DNA of 64,000 nt, taken from the NCBI GenBank assembly GCA_021817605.1, contig JAKAUN010000015.1:62001-126000 (forward strand). The letters are read 5' to 3'. Source of the stretch: Thermoplasmata archaeon. GTDB taxonomy: Archaea > Thermoplasmatota > Thermoplasmata > Lutacidiplasmatales > UBA184. Of this stretch, positions 38,400 through 47,058 are shown in pieces. Both the position numbers and the translations under genes were made by a program. The notes below the pieces were generated by a model. The model was not told the origin of the DNA. It made no database searches and worked only from the letters and a program-made list of their open reading frames with translations. Within the stretch, counting starts at the first letter, position 1; every line of letters starts with the position of its first letter.

Positions 38400-39455
38400 T
38401 CAGCCGCCCTTCGGCGGGCTCTTCTTGCGGGCCGGGAAGGCGAGGTTCGCTCCGTTCTCGGCAGGGGGAAGGAAGCTCACTTCCTGGACGATCGCCCCGG
38501 CCGCCCGGCCTCGCTCGGTCAGGCGGTAGACCTCGTTCTCGTGGACCGCGAGCCCGCCGTCCACGAGCTTGCGCATGTGGAACGACATCTTCGGCGAATC
38601 GTCTAGGTCCGCGGCCTTCATCGCCTCGCTGAACGACGCCGGCCCCTCGAGGAGGCGCCGGAGGATCTTGCGACGTATCGGGTTCGCCAGCGCCTCGAGG
38701 GTCTCGTGGGTCTCCTTCGAGGTCACCGCCCCGGCGAGCGCCATCGCCGCGGCCGAGCTCACCCGATGCGCGTCGAAGCCGACCCTCAGCGAGCCGTGCC
38801 CTGAGAGCGCCTCGCGGGTGCGGTCCAGGATCTGGACGACGTCCTCCAGGCGGTGGTCCTCGAGCAGCCTCTCCGCCCCGGCGATGACCACCGAGCCGGT
38901 CGGGTACTGGGCGACGAACGCGGCGGTCCGGTGGACCAGCTGCGACGGGTTGGACGGGTCGAGCGGCTCGAACTCGATGTGGGAGCACGGCGGCGGGAAC
39001 CGGTCGCCGAAGAACAGGACCGGATGCTGGGCGTCCGTCGCCAGCGATCGGGCGGTCTCCTCGGCGTCCCGCAGGCTGTCCGTTCCGCTCACGAACTCGT
39101 GTTCCTGACGGGCGAGCTCGAGCGTGTGGTGGATCTGGGAGAGCTGGAACGGCTTCCGTACGTAGTCGAAGGCCCCGAGCTTCATCGCCTCGATCGCCGT
39201 CTCGACGGTGGCAAACCCCGTGACCACGACAACCATCGTCCGTGGCCAGCGGCGGCGGACGTCGCTCAGGAGCTCAAGCCCGCTGTGGCGGGGCATCTTG
39301 AGGTCCGTGAAGACGAGGTCGAACTCCTCCTGCTCGAGGACCTCGAGCGCCTTCTGGACGGAGGGGGCCCGGGCGACGCGGTGGCCGTCCTCCTCGAGCA
39401 GCTCGCTGAGCTCCTCCCGGAAGACCGTGTCGTCGTCCACGACCAAAAGACGCAT
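38400..39455 (-). CDS. Response regulator: receiver, DUF835-like middle domain, winged helix
   Basis: The receiver domain (1-120) begins MRLLVVDDDTVF with phospho-acceptor Asp in DLVFTDLKMPRHSG, the conserved Thr in VVVVTGFA and Lys in VRKPF. Residues about 145-235 resemble the archaeal DUF835/MEDS-like fold. An ArsR-like winged helix follows (LEALANPIRRKILRRLLEGPASF). The architecture implies phosphorylation-controlled DNA binding. The likely partner kinase is at 40445-41896 on the same strand. The start is the ATG at the receiver's first strand; the longer frame is disordered. Length is 351 residues. Confidence 0.88.
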   Translation of the reverse strand: MRLLVVDDDTVFREELSELLEEDGHRVARAPSVQKALEVLEQEEFDLVFTDLKMPRHSGLELLSDVRRRWPRTMVVVVTGFATVETAIEAMKLGAFDYVRKPFQLSQIHHTLELARQEHEFVSGTDSLRDAEETARSLATDAQHPVLFFGDRFPPPCSHIEFEPLDPSNPSQLVHRTAAFVAQYPTGSVVIAGAERLLEDHRLEDVVQILDRTREALSGHGSLRVGFDAHRVSSAAAMALAGAVTSKETHETLEALANPIRRKILRRLLEGPASFSEAMKAADLDDSPKMSFHMRKLVDGGLAVHENEVYRLTERGRAAGAIVQEVSFLPPAENGANLAFPARKKSPPKGG

Positions 39456-39822
39456 GCCCTGACGGAGCGTCGGCGAGGCAAGAGCGTTGCTCCGCGGACT
39501 CTCCGCCCCAGCTCCCGGGCTCGGGCGGCTCGGACCCGGATCGCTAGGGTCGATCGCTCGCACTCCGGGACGCGAGGTTCCGGAGGTCGGCCCTGCGCTT
39601 CCGAGTTCCGTCCGCATGGCAGCGTCTGTGGGTCTCGGGAGGGCACCCTGGGGCCTCGGTCCGGTCCCGGGGGCAACGAAGGCCGGTCCGACCAGATGGG
39701 GGAGGTTCGCTGAGAACCCGCCGCAGGATGTCCTCGGAGGGACCTGAGGCGTGCGAGGGGGTCAATCCTCGGTCAAGAAGATTTCACGGCCGGTCTAACC
39801 GCTCCGATGCGTCTGTGGGTCC
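39456..39822. other. Intergenic stretch between divergent genes
   Basis: 367 bases between the response regulator and the phosphoesterase gene. I see no conserved protein or RNA. A mildly A/T-rich patch near 39776-39800 is the only promoter-like sequence. Confidence 0.5.
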
Positions 39823-40419
39823 ATGGCGCGGCCGCGAAGGCCCTCCCGGCGGGAATTCGCCCCGCCCGCGCCGACCTTCGTCGTGCAGGAGCACTGGACG
39901 GCGCGTCCCCACTACGACCTGCATCTGGAGGTGGACGGAAGGCTCGTCTGCTGGATGCTTCCGAAGGGACCTTCTCGCGACCCGCGCCTGCGACGGTTCG
40001 CCCTGCGGACCCCCGACCGCGAGCTCGACTACGGAAGGTTCGAGGGGGTGATCCCCGACGGAGAGCCCGGGGCGGGAGTCGTCATGGTATGGGACATGGG
40101 GAGCTACGAGCCGTACCTCCCGGCGGGGCTCTCGGCGAGCCAGGGGCTCGACCGGGGGCTTCTCAAGCTCCACTTCCACGGGGAGAAGCTTCGTGGCCTC
40201 TGGCAGATGGTCCGGTGGCGTCCGACGCCCGGGAGCCCCGAGACCTGGGTGCTCGTGAAGCTTCGCGACCGCCACACACGCGCCGGAGAGGACCTCGAGG
40301 GAGAGGCCCGGTCGGCCCTTACGGGACGCGACCACGACCGCATCCTCGCCGATGCCAAGGCCGCCTCGCCCCCAACGACGACCTCTGCCCTCCGCCTTCC
40401 CGCGGCCGGGCTCGGCTGA
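39823..40419 (+). CDS. LigD-type 3'-phosphoesterase domain protein
   Basis: Stand-alone version of the N-terminal phosphoesterase of bacterial LigD, which trims 3' ends in end-joining repair. FVVQEHWTARPHYDLHLEVDG, WMLPKGPSRDP, LDYGRFEGVIP and VVMVWDMGSYEPY follow the family in order. HYDLHLE replaces the usual HYDLRLE, and PDRELDY replaces the usual (E)DHP(L)xY, so two residues counted as catalytic in the Pseudomonas enzyme are changed. Length is 198 residues. No Ku or ligase gene is nearby. Confidence 0.85.
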   Translation: MARPRRPSRREFAPPAPTFVVQEHWTARPHYDLHLEVDGRLVCWMLPKGPSRDPRLRRFALRTPDRELDYGRFEGVIPDGEPGAGVVMVWDMGSYEPYLPAGLSASQGLDRGLLKLHFHGEKLRGLWQMVRWRPTPGSPETWVLVKLRDRHTRAGEDLEGEARSALTGRDHDRILADAKAASPPTTTSALRLPAAGLG

Positions 40420-40444
40420 GCGAGCCCGTCGGCGGATCGCACGC

Positions 40445-41896
40445 TCAGCTCGTCGCGGTCGTCGCCCCGAGGTGGAGAGGCAGCGAGAGGTGGAAGACCG
40501 CCCCGCCGCCGTTGGCGTTCGCCGCGGCGATCGTCCCGTGATGCGACTGGACGATCCCGTGGCAGATCGCCAGTCCAAGGCCGGTCCCCTTCCCCTCGCC
40601 CTTGGTGGTGAAGAACGGCTCGAACATGTGCGGCATCACCTGCTCGGGGATCCCCGGACCGGTGTCGGCGAACTCGACAGTGGCGAACCCGCCGGAGCCG
40701 CGGAACTCGACCCGGACCTTCCCCTGCCCTTCCATCGCATCGAAGGAGTTGATGAGAAGGTTGGTGAACACCTGGATGAGCTGGCCGCGGTCGCCGAGCA
40801 CGGTGAGCGGCTCCTCGGGGAGGTTGAGGACGACCTCGACATCCTGCGATTGCTTTCCCTTGACGAACTCGAGGGCGTCCCGCGCCACCTGGCGAAGGTC
40901 GACCGGCGCCATCTTCGGCTCGCCCCGTCGGGCGAAGTCGAGGAGGCCGCGAACGATCCGCGCGGCGTTGTCGATCTGCTCGGTGACGGTCGTGATCCGG
41001 GAGCGGACCCATTCGTCGGTCGTTCGCCGCCGGATGCTCTCGGCGATGAGCATGACGTTCGCGAGCGGGGTGTTGATCTCGTGCGCGACCCCGGCCGCAA
41101 GCTGTCCGATCGAAGCGAGCTTGTCCGAGTGGGCGGCCTGCTTCTCCCACGCCCGCCGCTCGGAGAGATCGACCGCCACGCCGAGGTAGTGGGTGATCTC
41201 GTCGTCCGGATTGCGGACCGCCGTGATCGTGAGGAAGACCGGCCGCTCCCGTCCCCGCTTGTCGCGGTTGAGCATCTCGCCCGCCCAGAAGCCGCGCTTG
41301 GGGTCGGTGATGCTCGCCCAGAGCTCCAGGTAGACCTCGGGCGGGGTGAACTTGCTCCGCACGACGTTCGGCCGCTTCCCGAGGACCTCGGACCGCCGGT
41401 AGCCGTAGATCCGCTCGAACGCCGGGTTCACGTCCACGAGCACCCCCCGGGCGTCCGTCACCTCGATCGCGTTGTTCGACGTGAGGAACGACGTGTAGAA
41501 CAGGTGCGATCGCTCCCGCTCGGCGAAGCTCGTCGTGACGTCCGACACATGCACCCCGGCCTGAGCGAGGGTGCCCGAACGGTCGGGAAGAGGCACGATC
41601 TCGACCTCCAGGTACCGACCCCCGGCCGGGTCGCTCCCACGCAGGTGCACGTCGTGGAGCATCTCGGGGTGGCCGGTGGCGACGGCGCGCTCCACCGCTT
41701 CGAGCACCCCGGCCCACGGGCCGTCCGCGGCGAGCTCGAGAGGCGCCTCCGCGGGGGTCCCCGTCGCCCCGCAGAGCCGGCCGAACGCCCGGTTCCACCA
41801 GCGGACCTTGCCGTCGGCGGTCAGGACGGCGAGGCCGGAACTGGTCCGGTCGGCAAGGTCGGCGAGCAAATGCGTGCCCGTCGTCTCCTCCGGCAT
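40445..41896 (-). CDS. PAS-domain sensor histidine kinase
   Basis: Soluble sensor kinase of 483 residues with no membrane helix. It has two PAS domains (about 10-125 and 135-255; the second contains YGYRRSEVLGKRP and FWAGEMLNRDKRG), a HisKA dimerisation helix with the phospho-acceptor in LAAGVAHEINTPLANV, and a HATPase domain with TKGEGKGTGLGLAI. The nearest DNA-binding regulator is at 38400-39455. A receiver-like protein is divergent at 42011. Confidence 0.94.
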   Translation of the reverse strand: MPEETTGTHLLADLADRTSSGLAVLTADGKVRWWNRAFGRLCGATGTPAEAPLELAADGPWAGVLEAVERAVATGHPEMLHDVHLRGSDPAGGRYLEVEIVPLPDRSGTLAQAGVHVSDVTTSFAERERSHLFYTSFLTSNNAIEVTDARGVLVDVNPAFERIYGYRRSEVLGKRPNVVRSKFTPPEVYLELWASITDPKRGFWAGEMLNRDKRGRERPVFLTITAVRNPDDEITHYLGVAVDLSERRAWEKQAAHSDKLASIGQLAAGVAHEINTPLANVMLIAESIRRRTTDEWVRSRITTVTEQIDNAARIVRGLLDFARRGEPKMAPVDLRQVARDALEFVKGKQSQDVEVVLNLPEEPLTVLGDRGQLIQVFTNLLINSFDAMEGQGKVRVEFRGSGGFATVEFADTGPGIPEQVMPHMFEPFFTTKGEGKGTGLGLAICHGIVQSHHGTIAAANANGGGAVFHLSLPLHLGATTATS

Positions 41897-42010
41897 CTCG
41901 GGCGGTAAGGGGTGGATTCCGCTTGACCTTGGCGCGCGGGCCCGGCTGCGCTTGGGTAAAGCCGGATTTACGTACGGTTCAAGAGCCCCTCCCCGGCATG
42001 CGAAGGGTGC

Positions 42011-42493
42011 ATGGAAGGCTCCCCGAGGATCGTCGTGGTGGCCGAAACGCCCAGCCTGGCTCGTTCGATCGGGGACCTTCTCGAGACCGAGGGGATGGAC
42101 GTCATTACCGTGCGGGACTCCGGCCGCGAGCTGGTCGGCCAGCTCGAACCGGACGAGGCCCCGGTCTCCCTCGTCATCAGCGCGTCCAACGGCTTCTACT
42201 GCGAAACGGCCCGACGCTGGATGCGGGGGGAGATCTCCGGCGTCGACCTCGTGGTCGTGGGCTCGCGCGACCCTGACCTGCGGTCGGGGCCGAGGGTGCA
42301 CGTGGTCGGACTCCCGCTGGTCCCCGGCGCCTTTCTGCGTCTCGTGCGGCATCTCCTCGACGGGACCTCCGTGAGCCCGCCGAAGGTCGACGACGGCTCG
42401 GATCGGCGGCCGGGCAAACCGCCAAGACGGCAGTTCCCGGGCGCGCGGAGGAGGCTTTCTCTGCCGCGGGTCCGCCTCGGCGACGCGACCTAG
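42011..42493 (+). CDS. Receiver-like protein lacking a clear phospho-acceptor
   Basis: About 115 residues have the alternating alpha/beta pattern of a receiver (RIVVVAETPSLARSIGDLLE at the start, then VDLVVVGSRDP), but the acidic pocket is replaced by VAET and the usual Asp position reads VISASN. A basic disordered tail of 40 residues follows. Divergent from the PAS kinase gene, it may be a pseudo-receiver partner. The family assignment rests on pattern only. Confidence 0.55.
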   Translation: MEGSPRIVVVAETPSLARSIGDLLETEGMDVITVRDSGRELVGQLEPDEAPVSLVISASNGFYCETARRWMRGEISGVDLVVVGSRDPDLRSGPRVHVVGLPLVPGAFLRLVRHLLDGTSVSPPKVDDGSDRRPGKPPRRQFPGARRRLSLPRVRLGDAT

Positions 42494-42502
42494 CCCGATC
42501 GG

Positions 42503-43114
42503 TCAGCCGTCCGCCGCTGCGGTCGGGGGCGGCCCGCCTCTGCGTTCCCCCGCGGACGGCTTCTCCGCCACCGCGAGCTCGCGGCGCCAGCGACGTTCCC
42601 GCGCCGTGACGACGTAGCCACGGGAGGAGAGCCAGGACGCGAGGCGTTCCTTGTGGAGGAACTCCTCGTAGGCGAGGACGCCTCCCGGGCGAAGGACCCG
42701 GTCGATCTCCACGAGGGCGTCGGGAAGGCGGCTGGCGTCCCGATGGCTCGTGCCGGCATGATGGAGGCTCGAGAAGGCAAATACGGCGTCGAACCCCCGG
42801 TCGGGGAACGGCAGGCGGAGCATGTCGGCGGGCCGAAACTCGAGGCCCGAGGGTATCCCGCCCGGATAGGCCCGGGCGATATACGCGGCGGCCGCCTCGA
42901 GCTGGTGCGGATCGACATCGGTCGCGACCAGTCGGGAGGGACCCATGCCGTTCATGATGCGAACGGCCATGTTGCCGTTGCCGCAGCCGACCTCGAGACA
43001 GACGGAGGCTGGCGGAAGCGTGAGGTGGCCCTCGAGCCAGGCATAGAGCCGCGTGTTCGCGCGCCCCTTGAGGTGGTTCACGAACCATCGGGAGACCCGG
43101 TTCATCTCGGCCAT
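42503..43114 (-). CDS. SAM-dependent methyltransferase (class I, UbiE-like)
   Basis: Rossmann-type methyltransferase with motif I VCLEVGCGNGNMAVRI, motif II acid in LVATDVDPHQLEAA, and motifs FDAVFAFSSLHHAG and VLRPGGVLAYEEFL. Substrate is unknown. Length is 203 residues from ATG 43114; ATG 43105 is an alternative. The tail end is ten bases from the convergent receiver-like gene. Confidence 0.88.
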   Translation of the reverse strand: MAEMNRVSRWFVNHLKGRANTRLYAWLEGHLTLPPASVCLEVGCGNGNMAVRIMNGMGPSRLVATDVDPHQLEAAAAYIARAYPGGIPSGLEFRPADMLRLPFPDRGFDAVFAFSSLHHAGTSHRDASRLPDALVEIDRVLRPGGVLAYEEFLHKERLASWLSSRGYVVTARERRWRRELAVAEKPSAGERRGGPPPTAAADG

Positions 43115-43690
43115 CGCGCCCTTCCCGAAGGGCAGGGGGGCCTTGACGGTTGGGCACGGACAGGGTCGCTCCCGTCCTGGCGCTCGGAACCCGCGAGACC
43201 CGACAGCTGCCGCCGGCGGGAACCGTAGCTCCGAGGGGAGCAGCGGGGAGTGCAGACCCACCCATGCACCTTCGCTGCAAGACGCCAACCGCCATCCGAC
43301 AGACCGACGAGGCAGGCGACGGGAGGGGGGCTACGCCCTCTCCTTCGGCCCCGTTTCCCGGACGAGTGCCGTGGGAGCGAATCGGGGGAGCGTAGCCCGC
43401 CCACTCGTAGCCCTCGTCCTCAGGGTCAGCCGGCTCGTTGAGGCATTCCCGGCGGAGGGATCCCGCCAGCGTCGTGCTCGCCCTGCTCGCCCTCGGTCCC
43501 GTCGGGCGGGTGAGGCCTCGGAGTCGGTTTACTCCCCGCGTCCCGTGTTCCCCCCGCGGTCCCGCTGGCGGCCCGCACCCGGTGAGGGAAGCTGCGCCCC
43601 TGCCCGCCACTCGACCGGCGAGGGGCGTCCCGCGCACTTAGGGAGGCCTCGGGCGAAGGGTTTTCGGGGCCGGGCGGCTGCGGCGCGGTC
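43115..43690. other. 576-base stretch without a recognised gene, with an inverted repeat
   Basis: No conserved protein seen. It contains an inverted repeat: gggctacgc near 43329-43337 and gcgtagccc near 43390-43398, about 52 bases apart, which could form a stem in RNA or act as a protein-binding site. I could not match this region to SRP or RNase P RNA by eye. A weak A/T patch (gggttttcg, about 43658-43666) lies before the K+ channel gene. Confidence 0.45.
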
Positions 43691-44746
43691 GTGATCCCCC
43701 GACGCCTCCGCTATACGTTCGAGCTGGCCCGACGCATCCGCTGGCTCCTGGCGGCGTTCGGGGCGGTCTACGTCGTCGCGTCCCTCGGCTTCTTCTTCCT
43801 CGACGCCCACCGCGTGTCGCTGTTCAACTCGTTCTACTGGGCGATCGTCACCCTCGGAACGGTCGGCTACGGGGATGTCGTACCGACGACGGCCGCCAGC
43901 AAGCTCCTGACGATGGGTGTCATCGTCACCCAGATATTCCTCCTCGGCTACCTGTTGAGCATCATTTCCGCTGAAGGGGCCGCCGAATCCGAGCGAAGGG
44001 CATTGGGCCTTTTGGGGACCGACTTGGAGCGGCACATCGTCGTTCTCGGCTCCGGTGGGGTCGCCCGCGCCGCGGTGCGAGAGCTTCTCGTCCAGGAGCA
44101 GAAGGTGGCGGTCGTGACGGAGGTGGCGGACGAGGTGGCGAACCTCCGGACGCTCGCCCCTTCCGACCGGCTCTACGTCACCTTCGGGGAGCCTGCCGAG
44201 GTCGACATCCTGCGACGGGCGAACGTGCCCAAGGCCCGGAGCGTCATCGTCGCCACGGACGACGACGCCCGCAACATGATCGCCACGCTCAACGTACGGA
44301 CCCTCGCCCCCACGGCAAGGGTCGTCGTTTCGGTCCGTCGTCCCGAACTGCGCGAGACGCTGCGCGCCGCAGGGGTCACCTACGTCGCGAGCCCCGCGGA
44401 CATGGGAGGACGGCTTTGCGCCAGCGCGGCGTTCGAGCCCGAGGTCGCTCATGCGGTGGAGGACCTTCTGAGCGCCGACGTCCGGGCCGATTTCCGCGAG
44501 TACCTCGTGCGGTCAAACAGCCCGATCTCCACCCAGACGTTCGGCGAGGCGGAAGGAATCGTACGACGCGCGACCGGCTGCATCCTGATCGGCTACGCCC
44601 ATCCCCGTCCGGACGGGGAGTTCGACACCCGGGTAGGGCCGCCTCCTGAGACCCGGCTCGCGCCGGGGGACGCGCTGCTCATCGTCGGCTCGCTCGAGGC
44701 GTCGCGGAAGTTCGGGGACTGGTTCGGCGAAGAGCAGGGTCGCTGA
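43691..44746 (+). CDS. Two-helix K+ channel with RCK (TrkA) domains
   Basis: Ligand-gated potassium channel of the MthK type. The first membrane helix spans about 17-38. A pore loop with selectivity filter TVGYGD (57-62) is followed by a second helix (70-95). The cytoplasmic RCK/TrkA-N domain begins HIVVLGSGGVARAAV and a TrkA-C domain ends with APGDALLIVGS. Length is 351 residues with a GTG start. Gating is probably by Ca2+ or a nucleotide, which the sequence does not settle. Confidence 0.94.
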   Translation: MIPRRLRYTFELARRIRWLLAAFGAVYVVASLGFFFLDAHRVSLFNSFYWAIVTLGTVGYGDVVPTTAASKLLTMGVIVTQIFLLGYLLSIISAEGAAESERRALGLLGTDLERHIVVLGSGGVARAAVRELLVQEQKVAVVTEVADEVANLRTLAPSDRLYVTFGEPAEVDILRRANVPKARSVIVATDDDARNMIATLNVRTLAPTARVVVSVRRPELRETLRAAGVTYVASPADMGGRLCASAAFEPEVAHAVEDLLSADVRADFREYLVRSNSPISTQTFGEAEGIVRRATGCILIGYAHPRPDGEFDTRVGPPPETRLAPGDALLIVGSLEASRKFGDWFGEEQGR

Positions 44747-44814
44747 GCCGCCGCCCACGGGAACGCGCCGCGGCCTTGATCGAGGCGTCCTCGGGAGACG
44801 CGACGCCGCCTCTC

Positions 44815-45213
44815 CTACCGAGCGGTCCACCGCGCCACGAGCTGCACGGGGTTCCCTTCGGGGTCCGCGACCCACGCACCACCGAGGCTGCCGCCGACGT
44901 CGTCAGGCGGGCTCAGGGTAGCGGCCCCCACCGCCTTCCACGAGGAGAAGGCAGCATCGACGTCGCGCACCCAGAGCACCAGCTCTCCCCGCGGCGGCCG
45001 CTCGCCGCCCACGAGCCCGTGGGCGCGACGCAGGGCCCCGAGCGTCGAGACCGCGAGGTTGAACGAACCGAGCTTTGGCTCAACAAGGTCGGGAGAGCCT
45101 TTCCGGGGCACCCGGAATTTCTCGGTGGATCCGAAGCGACGGTAGAATCCAAGGGTGCGGCGGAGGTCCGCCGCATACGGGTTCGGCTGCGGGTAGGCGA
45201 AGACGATGGGCAA
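44815..45213 (-). CDS. VOC/glyoxalase-fold protein
   Basis: Two paired beta-alpha-beta-beta-beta units in 132 residues. YAADLRRTLGFYRRFG, GELVLWVRDVDAAFSSWKAVG and GGAWVADPEGNPVQLVARW are typical of this superfamily. The Glu/Gln at strand ends suggest a metal site. The function (dioxygenase, lyase or antibiotic-resistance-like) cannot be assigned. The start appears to be TTG at 45213. Confidence 0.8.
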   Translation of the reverse strand: MPIVFAYPQPNPYAADLRRTLGFYRRFGSTEKFRVPRKGSPDLVEPKLGSFNLAVSTLGALRRAHGLVGGERPPRGELVLWVRDVDAAFSSWKAVGAATLSPPDDVGGSLGGAWVADPEGNPVQLVARWTAR

Positions 45214-45440
45214 GCTCCGTCCGTCGCCGTCGGCCCTCCGGGTCGCTTCGCCGCCGACCGGCTCGCCTCGGGTGTTCTAAGGGGTCGGTGAACCCCTCCT
45301 GAGGAGGCCGCGGGGTCCGTGCTCCCCCGGGTCGATGAGTCGCTCCGCGCGCCTGGGCTAGGGGGCGGCGACGGCGGTCGTCCCGTGCCTCAGATGAGTT
45401 CTGACCTCGGGAGTCGCGTCCCGCGACCGAGCGGACCGGG

Positions 45441-46337
45441 CTACGTCGTCTCGAGCTCGAAGGTCGCGTGGACGATCCCAAAGTCGCGTTCCATGCTCTC
45501 GCGCAACCGCTGGACCAGCGACATCCCTTCTCGTATCGACATCTCCTGGACGCCCACGTGGGCCGTCATGCAGACCAGCGTGCTGCACACGGCCCAGACG
45601 TGGATGTCGTGGACCTCGGTGACCCCAGGTACCGTGAGCACTGCCTGCGTGATCCGGTCGAGGGAGAGGCCCTTGGGGGTCCTCTCGGTCAGGACCTCCC
45701 ATCCGCCGCGAAGCAACGGGACGCTCTCGTAGACGAGGACCCCGGCAATCCCGAGGGCCGCGATAGCGTCGGCCCAGCCGTCGGCAGGACGGAGGAGGAG
45801 GGTCGCCCCCGCGAAGAGGAGCGCGGCGGTGATGGCCACGTCGCCGGCGAGGTGGACGAAGACGCTCCTAAGGTTGAGGTCCCGGATCCGGCTCGGCAAT
45901 CGACCCAGCGCGCCCAGGTTCACCACGCGCAGGACCAGCGTCGGGACCGCGGCCGAGAGGAGCCAGACCGGATCGACCGGGCCCGCAAAGGAGACCGAGC
46001 GCAGCAGCGAATCGAGCGCCTCGTAGGCGAAGGCAACCCCGGCGCCGAGCACGAGGAGACCGTTGAACAGGCCCGCGAACACCTCGAGGCGGTGCTTTCC
46101 GAAGGTGAACTCGGCGGTCGAGCCGGCCTCGGTCCCTTGGAGCGCGGCCCAGGAGATCGCGAAGGCAAGGATGTCGGGGACGTTGTGGATCGCGTCGACG
46201 GTCAGGGAGAGGCTGCGCGAGGCGAAGGCGCCCACCGACTCGATGACGAGGATCACCGCCGACAGCTCGACCGCGAGCCGAAGACCCCGGAGGACCCGGC
46301 GCTCCCCTTCGCCCTCACCGTGGGGGAGGATCGGCAT
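45441..46337 (-). CDS. Cation diffusion facilitator (Zn/Co/Cd efflux)
   Basis: Six-helix CDF exporter. The transport site residues are DAIHNVPD in helix 2 and HLAGD in helix 5, which together make the usual D-H-D-like metal site. A cytoplasmic C-terminal domain (about 215-298) has VHDIHVWAVCSTLVCMTAHV. Length is 298 residues. It follows a CsoR-like repressor by 29 bases, so metal-responsive control is likely. Confidence 0.93.
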   Translation of the reverse strand: MPILPHGEGEGERRVLRGLRLAVELSAVILVIESVGAFASRSLSLTVDAIHNVPDILAFAISWAALQGTEAGSTAEFTFGKHRLEVFAGLFNGLLVLGAGVAFAYEALDSLLRSVSFAGPVDPVWLLSAAVPTLVLRVVNLGALGRLPSRIRDLNLRSVFVHLAGDVAITAALLFAGATLLLRPADGWADAIAALGIAGVLVYESVPLLRGGWEVLTERTPKGLSLDRITQAVLTVPGVTEVHDIHVWAVCSTLVCMTAHVGVQEMSIREGMSLVQRLRESMERDFGIVHATFELETT

Positions 46338-46366
46338 GGCCCGGGAGGCTCCGCTACCGGCCCGGC

Positions 46367-46630
46367 CTATAGCGCGCTCGCCACGACCTCGCGAAGCTCT
46401 TCCACGACCAGCGCCGCTCGGCCCTTCGCCGAGGCGGAGCTGACGAACTCCTCAACGAGATCCTTGACGATCGCCTGAAGCACCGAGTCGAGCGCGGCCC
46501 GTATGGCGACGATCTGGTGTACCAACTCGGGATAGCCCCGCCCGTCGTGGGCCATCCGGTGCACCCCGTGGACGTGGCCCTCGATCCTCGCGAGCCGAGC
46601 CTCGATGGCGTGACGCTGGCCGTCGGACAT
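46367..46630 (-). CDS. CsoR/RcnR-family metal-responsive repressor, atypical ligands
   Basis: All-helical repressor of 87 residues. RLARIEGHVHGVHRMAHDG and HQIVAIRAALDSVLQ are family segments. The protein has no cysteine: the residue at the usual Cys position is Pro in GYPELVHQI, and the later His/Cys pair is also absent. Histidines in GHVHGVH may bind metal instead. It heads the operon with the CDF transporter and its start codon sits within an inverted repeat. Confidence 0.85.
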   Translation of the reverse strand: MSDGQRHAIEARLARIEGHVHGVHRMAHDGRGYPELVHQIVAIRAALDSVLQAIVKDLVEEFVSSASAKGRAALVVEELREVVASAL

Positions 46631-46655
46631 ATCCCCTCGGGGGGGAGTGGATATG
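46628..46655. promoter_or_regulatory. Probable operator of the CsoR-like repressor
   Basis: Inverted repeat with arms catatcc (46628-46634) and ggatatg (46649-46655) around a C/G tract. It lies between the TATA-like box and the repressor start and includes the ATG itself. CsoR operators are typically G/C-tract palindromes, so autorepression is likely. Confidence 0.6.
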
Positions 46656-46662
46656 CCCGGCC

Positions 46663-46670
46663 CTGATAAG
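46663..46670 (-). promoter_or_regulatory. TATA-like box of the csoR-CDF operon
   Basis: The minus strand reads CTTATCAG, 36 bases before the repressor ATG. This places the transcription start inside the inverted repeat. Confidence 0.5.
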
Positions 46671-46982
46671 CCTGAGTCCTCCCCCCGGGTAACGCAGTCC
46701 TCTCGCGGGAGGAACCCCGCGCCGGGAGAGCTCCCCGGTCCCGCTGCCGCGACTAGGCTCTCGGCTCGGGCTCGGACGAGCCAACGAACTCGGGGGGCCG
46801 AAGACCGGAGACGCTACGGATCAGGGAGTCGCGACCTCGGAAGTAGGCCCCCTTTCGAGGTTGCGGGCTTGGAGCGAGAAGAGACCCGCAGGCGCGAGCC
46901 GCCTGCGAGCCGGGGTCACCACCGGGCGCACTCCGTTCGTCCTACGGGCCCACGTCCGGAGCCGCTACGAAGGTGATGTTGA
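46671..46982. other. Intergenic stretch before tRNA-Thr
   Basis: 312 bases, GC-rich with several short self-complementary runs (for example ctctcgcgggag). No protein, tRNA or known structured RNA recognised. Confidence 0.45.
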
Positions 46983-47055
46983 AGCCGCGGGAGGGATTTG
47001 AACCCTCGGCCTGCTCCTTACCAAGGAGCCGCTCTGCCAGCTGAGCCACCGCGGC
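46983..47055 (-). tRNA. tRNA-Thr (GGT)
   Basis: Minus-strand cloverleaf: acceptor GCCGCGG/CCGCGGC, D arm GCTC/GAGC, anticodon arm GCTCC-TTGGTAA-GGAGC with anticodon GGT, T arm GAGGG-TTCAAAT-CCCTC, discriminator T. It has 73 bases, no intron and no encoded CCA. A box GCGATAAAGG at 47081-47090, inside the end of the upstream enoyl-CoA hydratase gene, is about 31 bases before the 5' end. Confidence 0.96.
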
Positions 47056-47058
47056 ATC

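Noticed and set aside
46671-46982. Possible RNase P or SRP RNA before tRNA-Thr, and in 15183-15590 or 43115-43690
   Set aside because: None of the universally conserved boxes of these RNAs could be found by eye on either strand.
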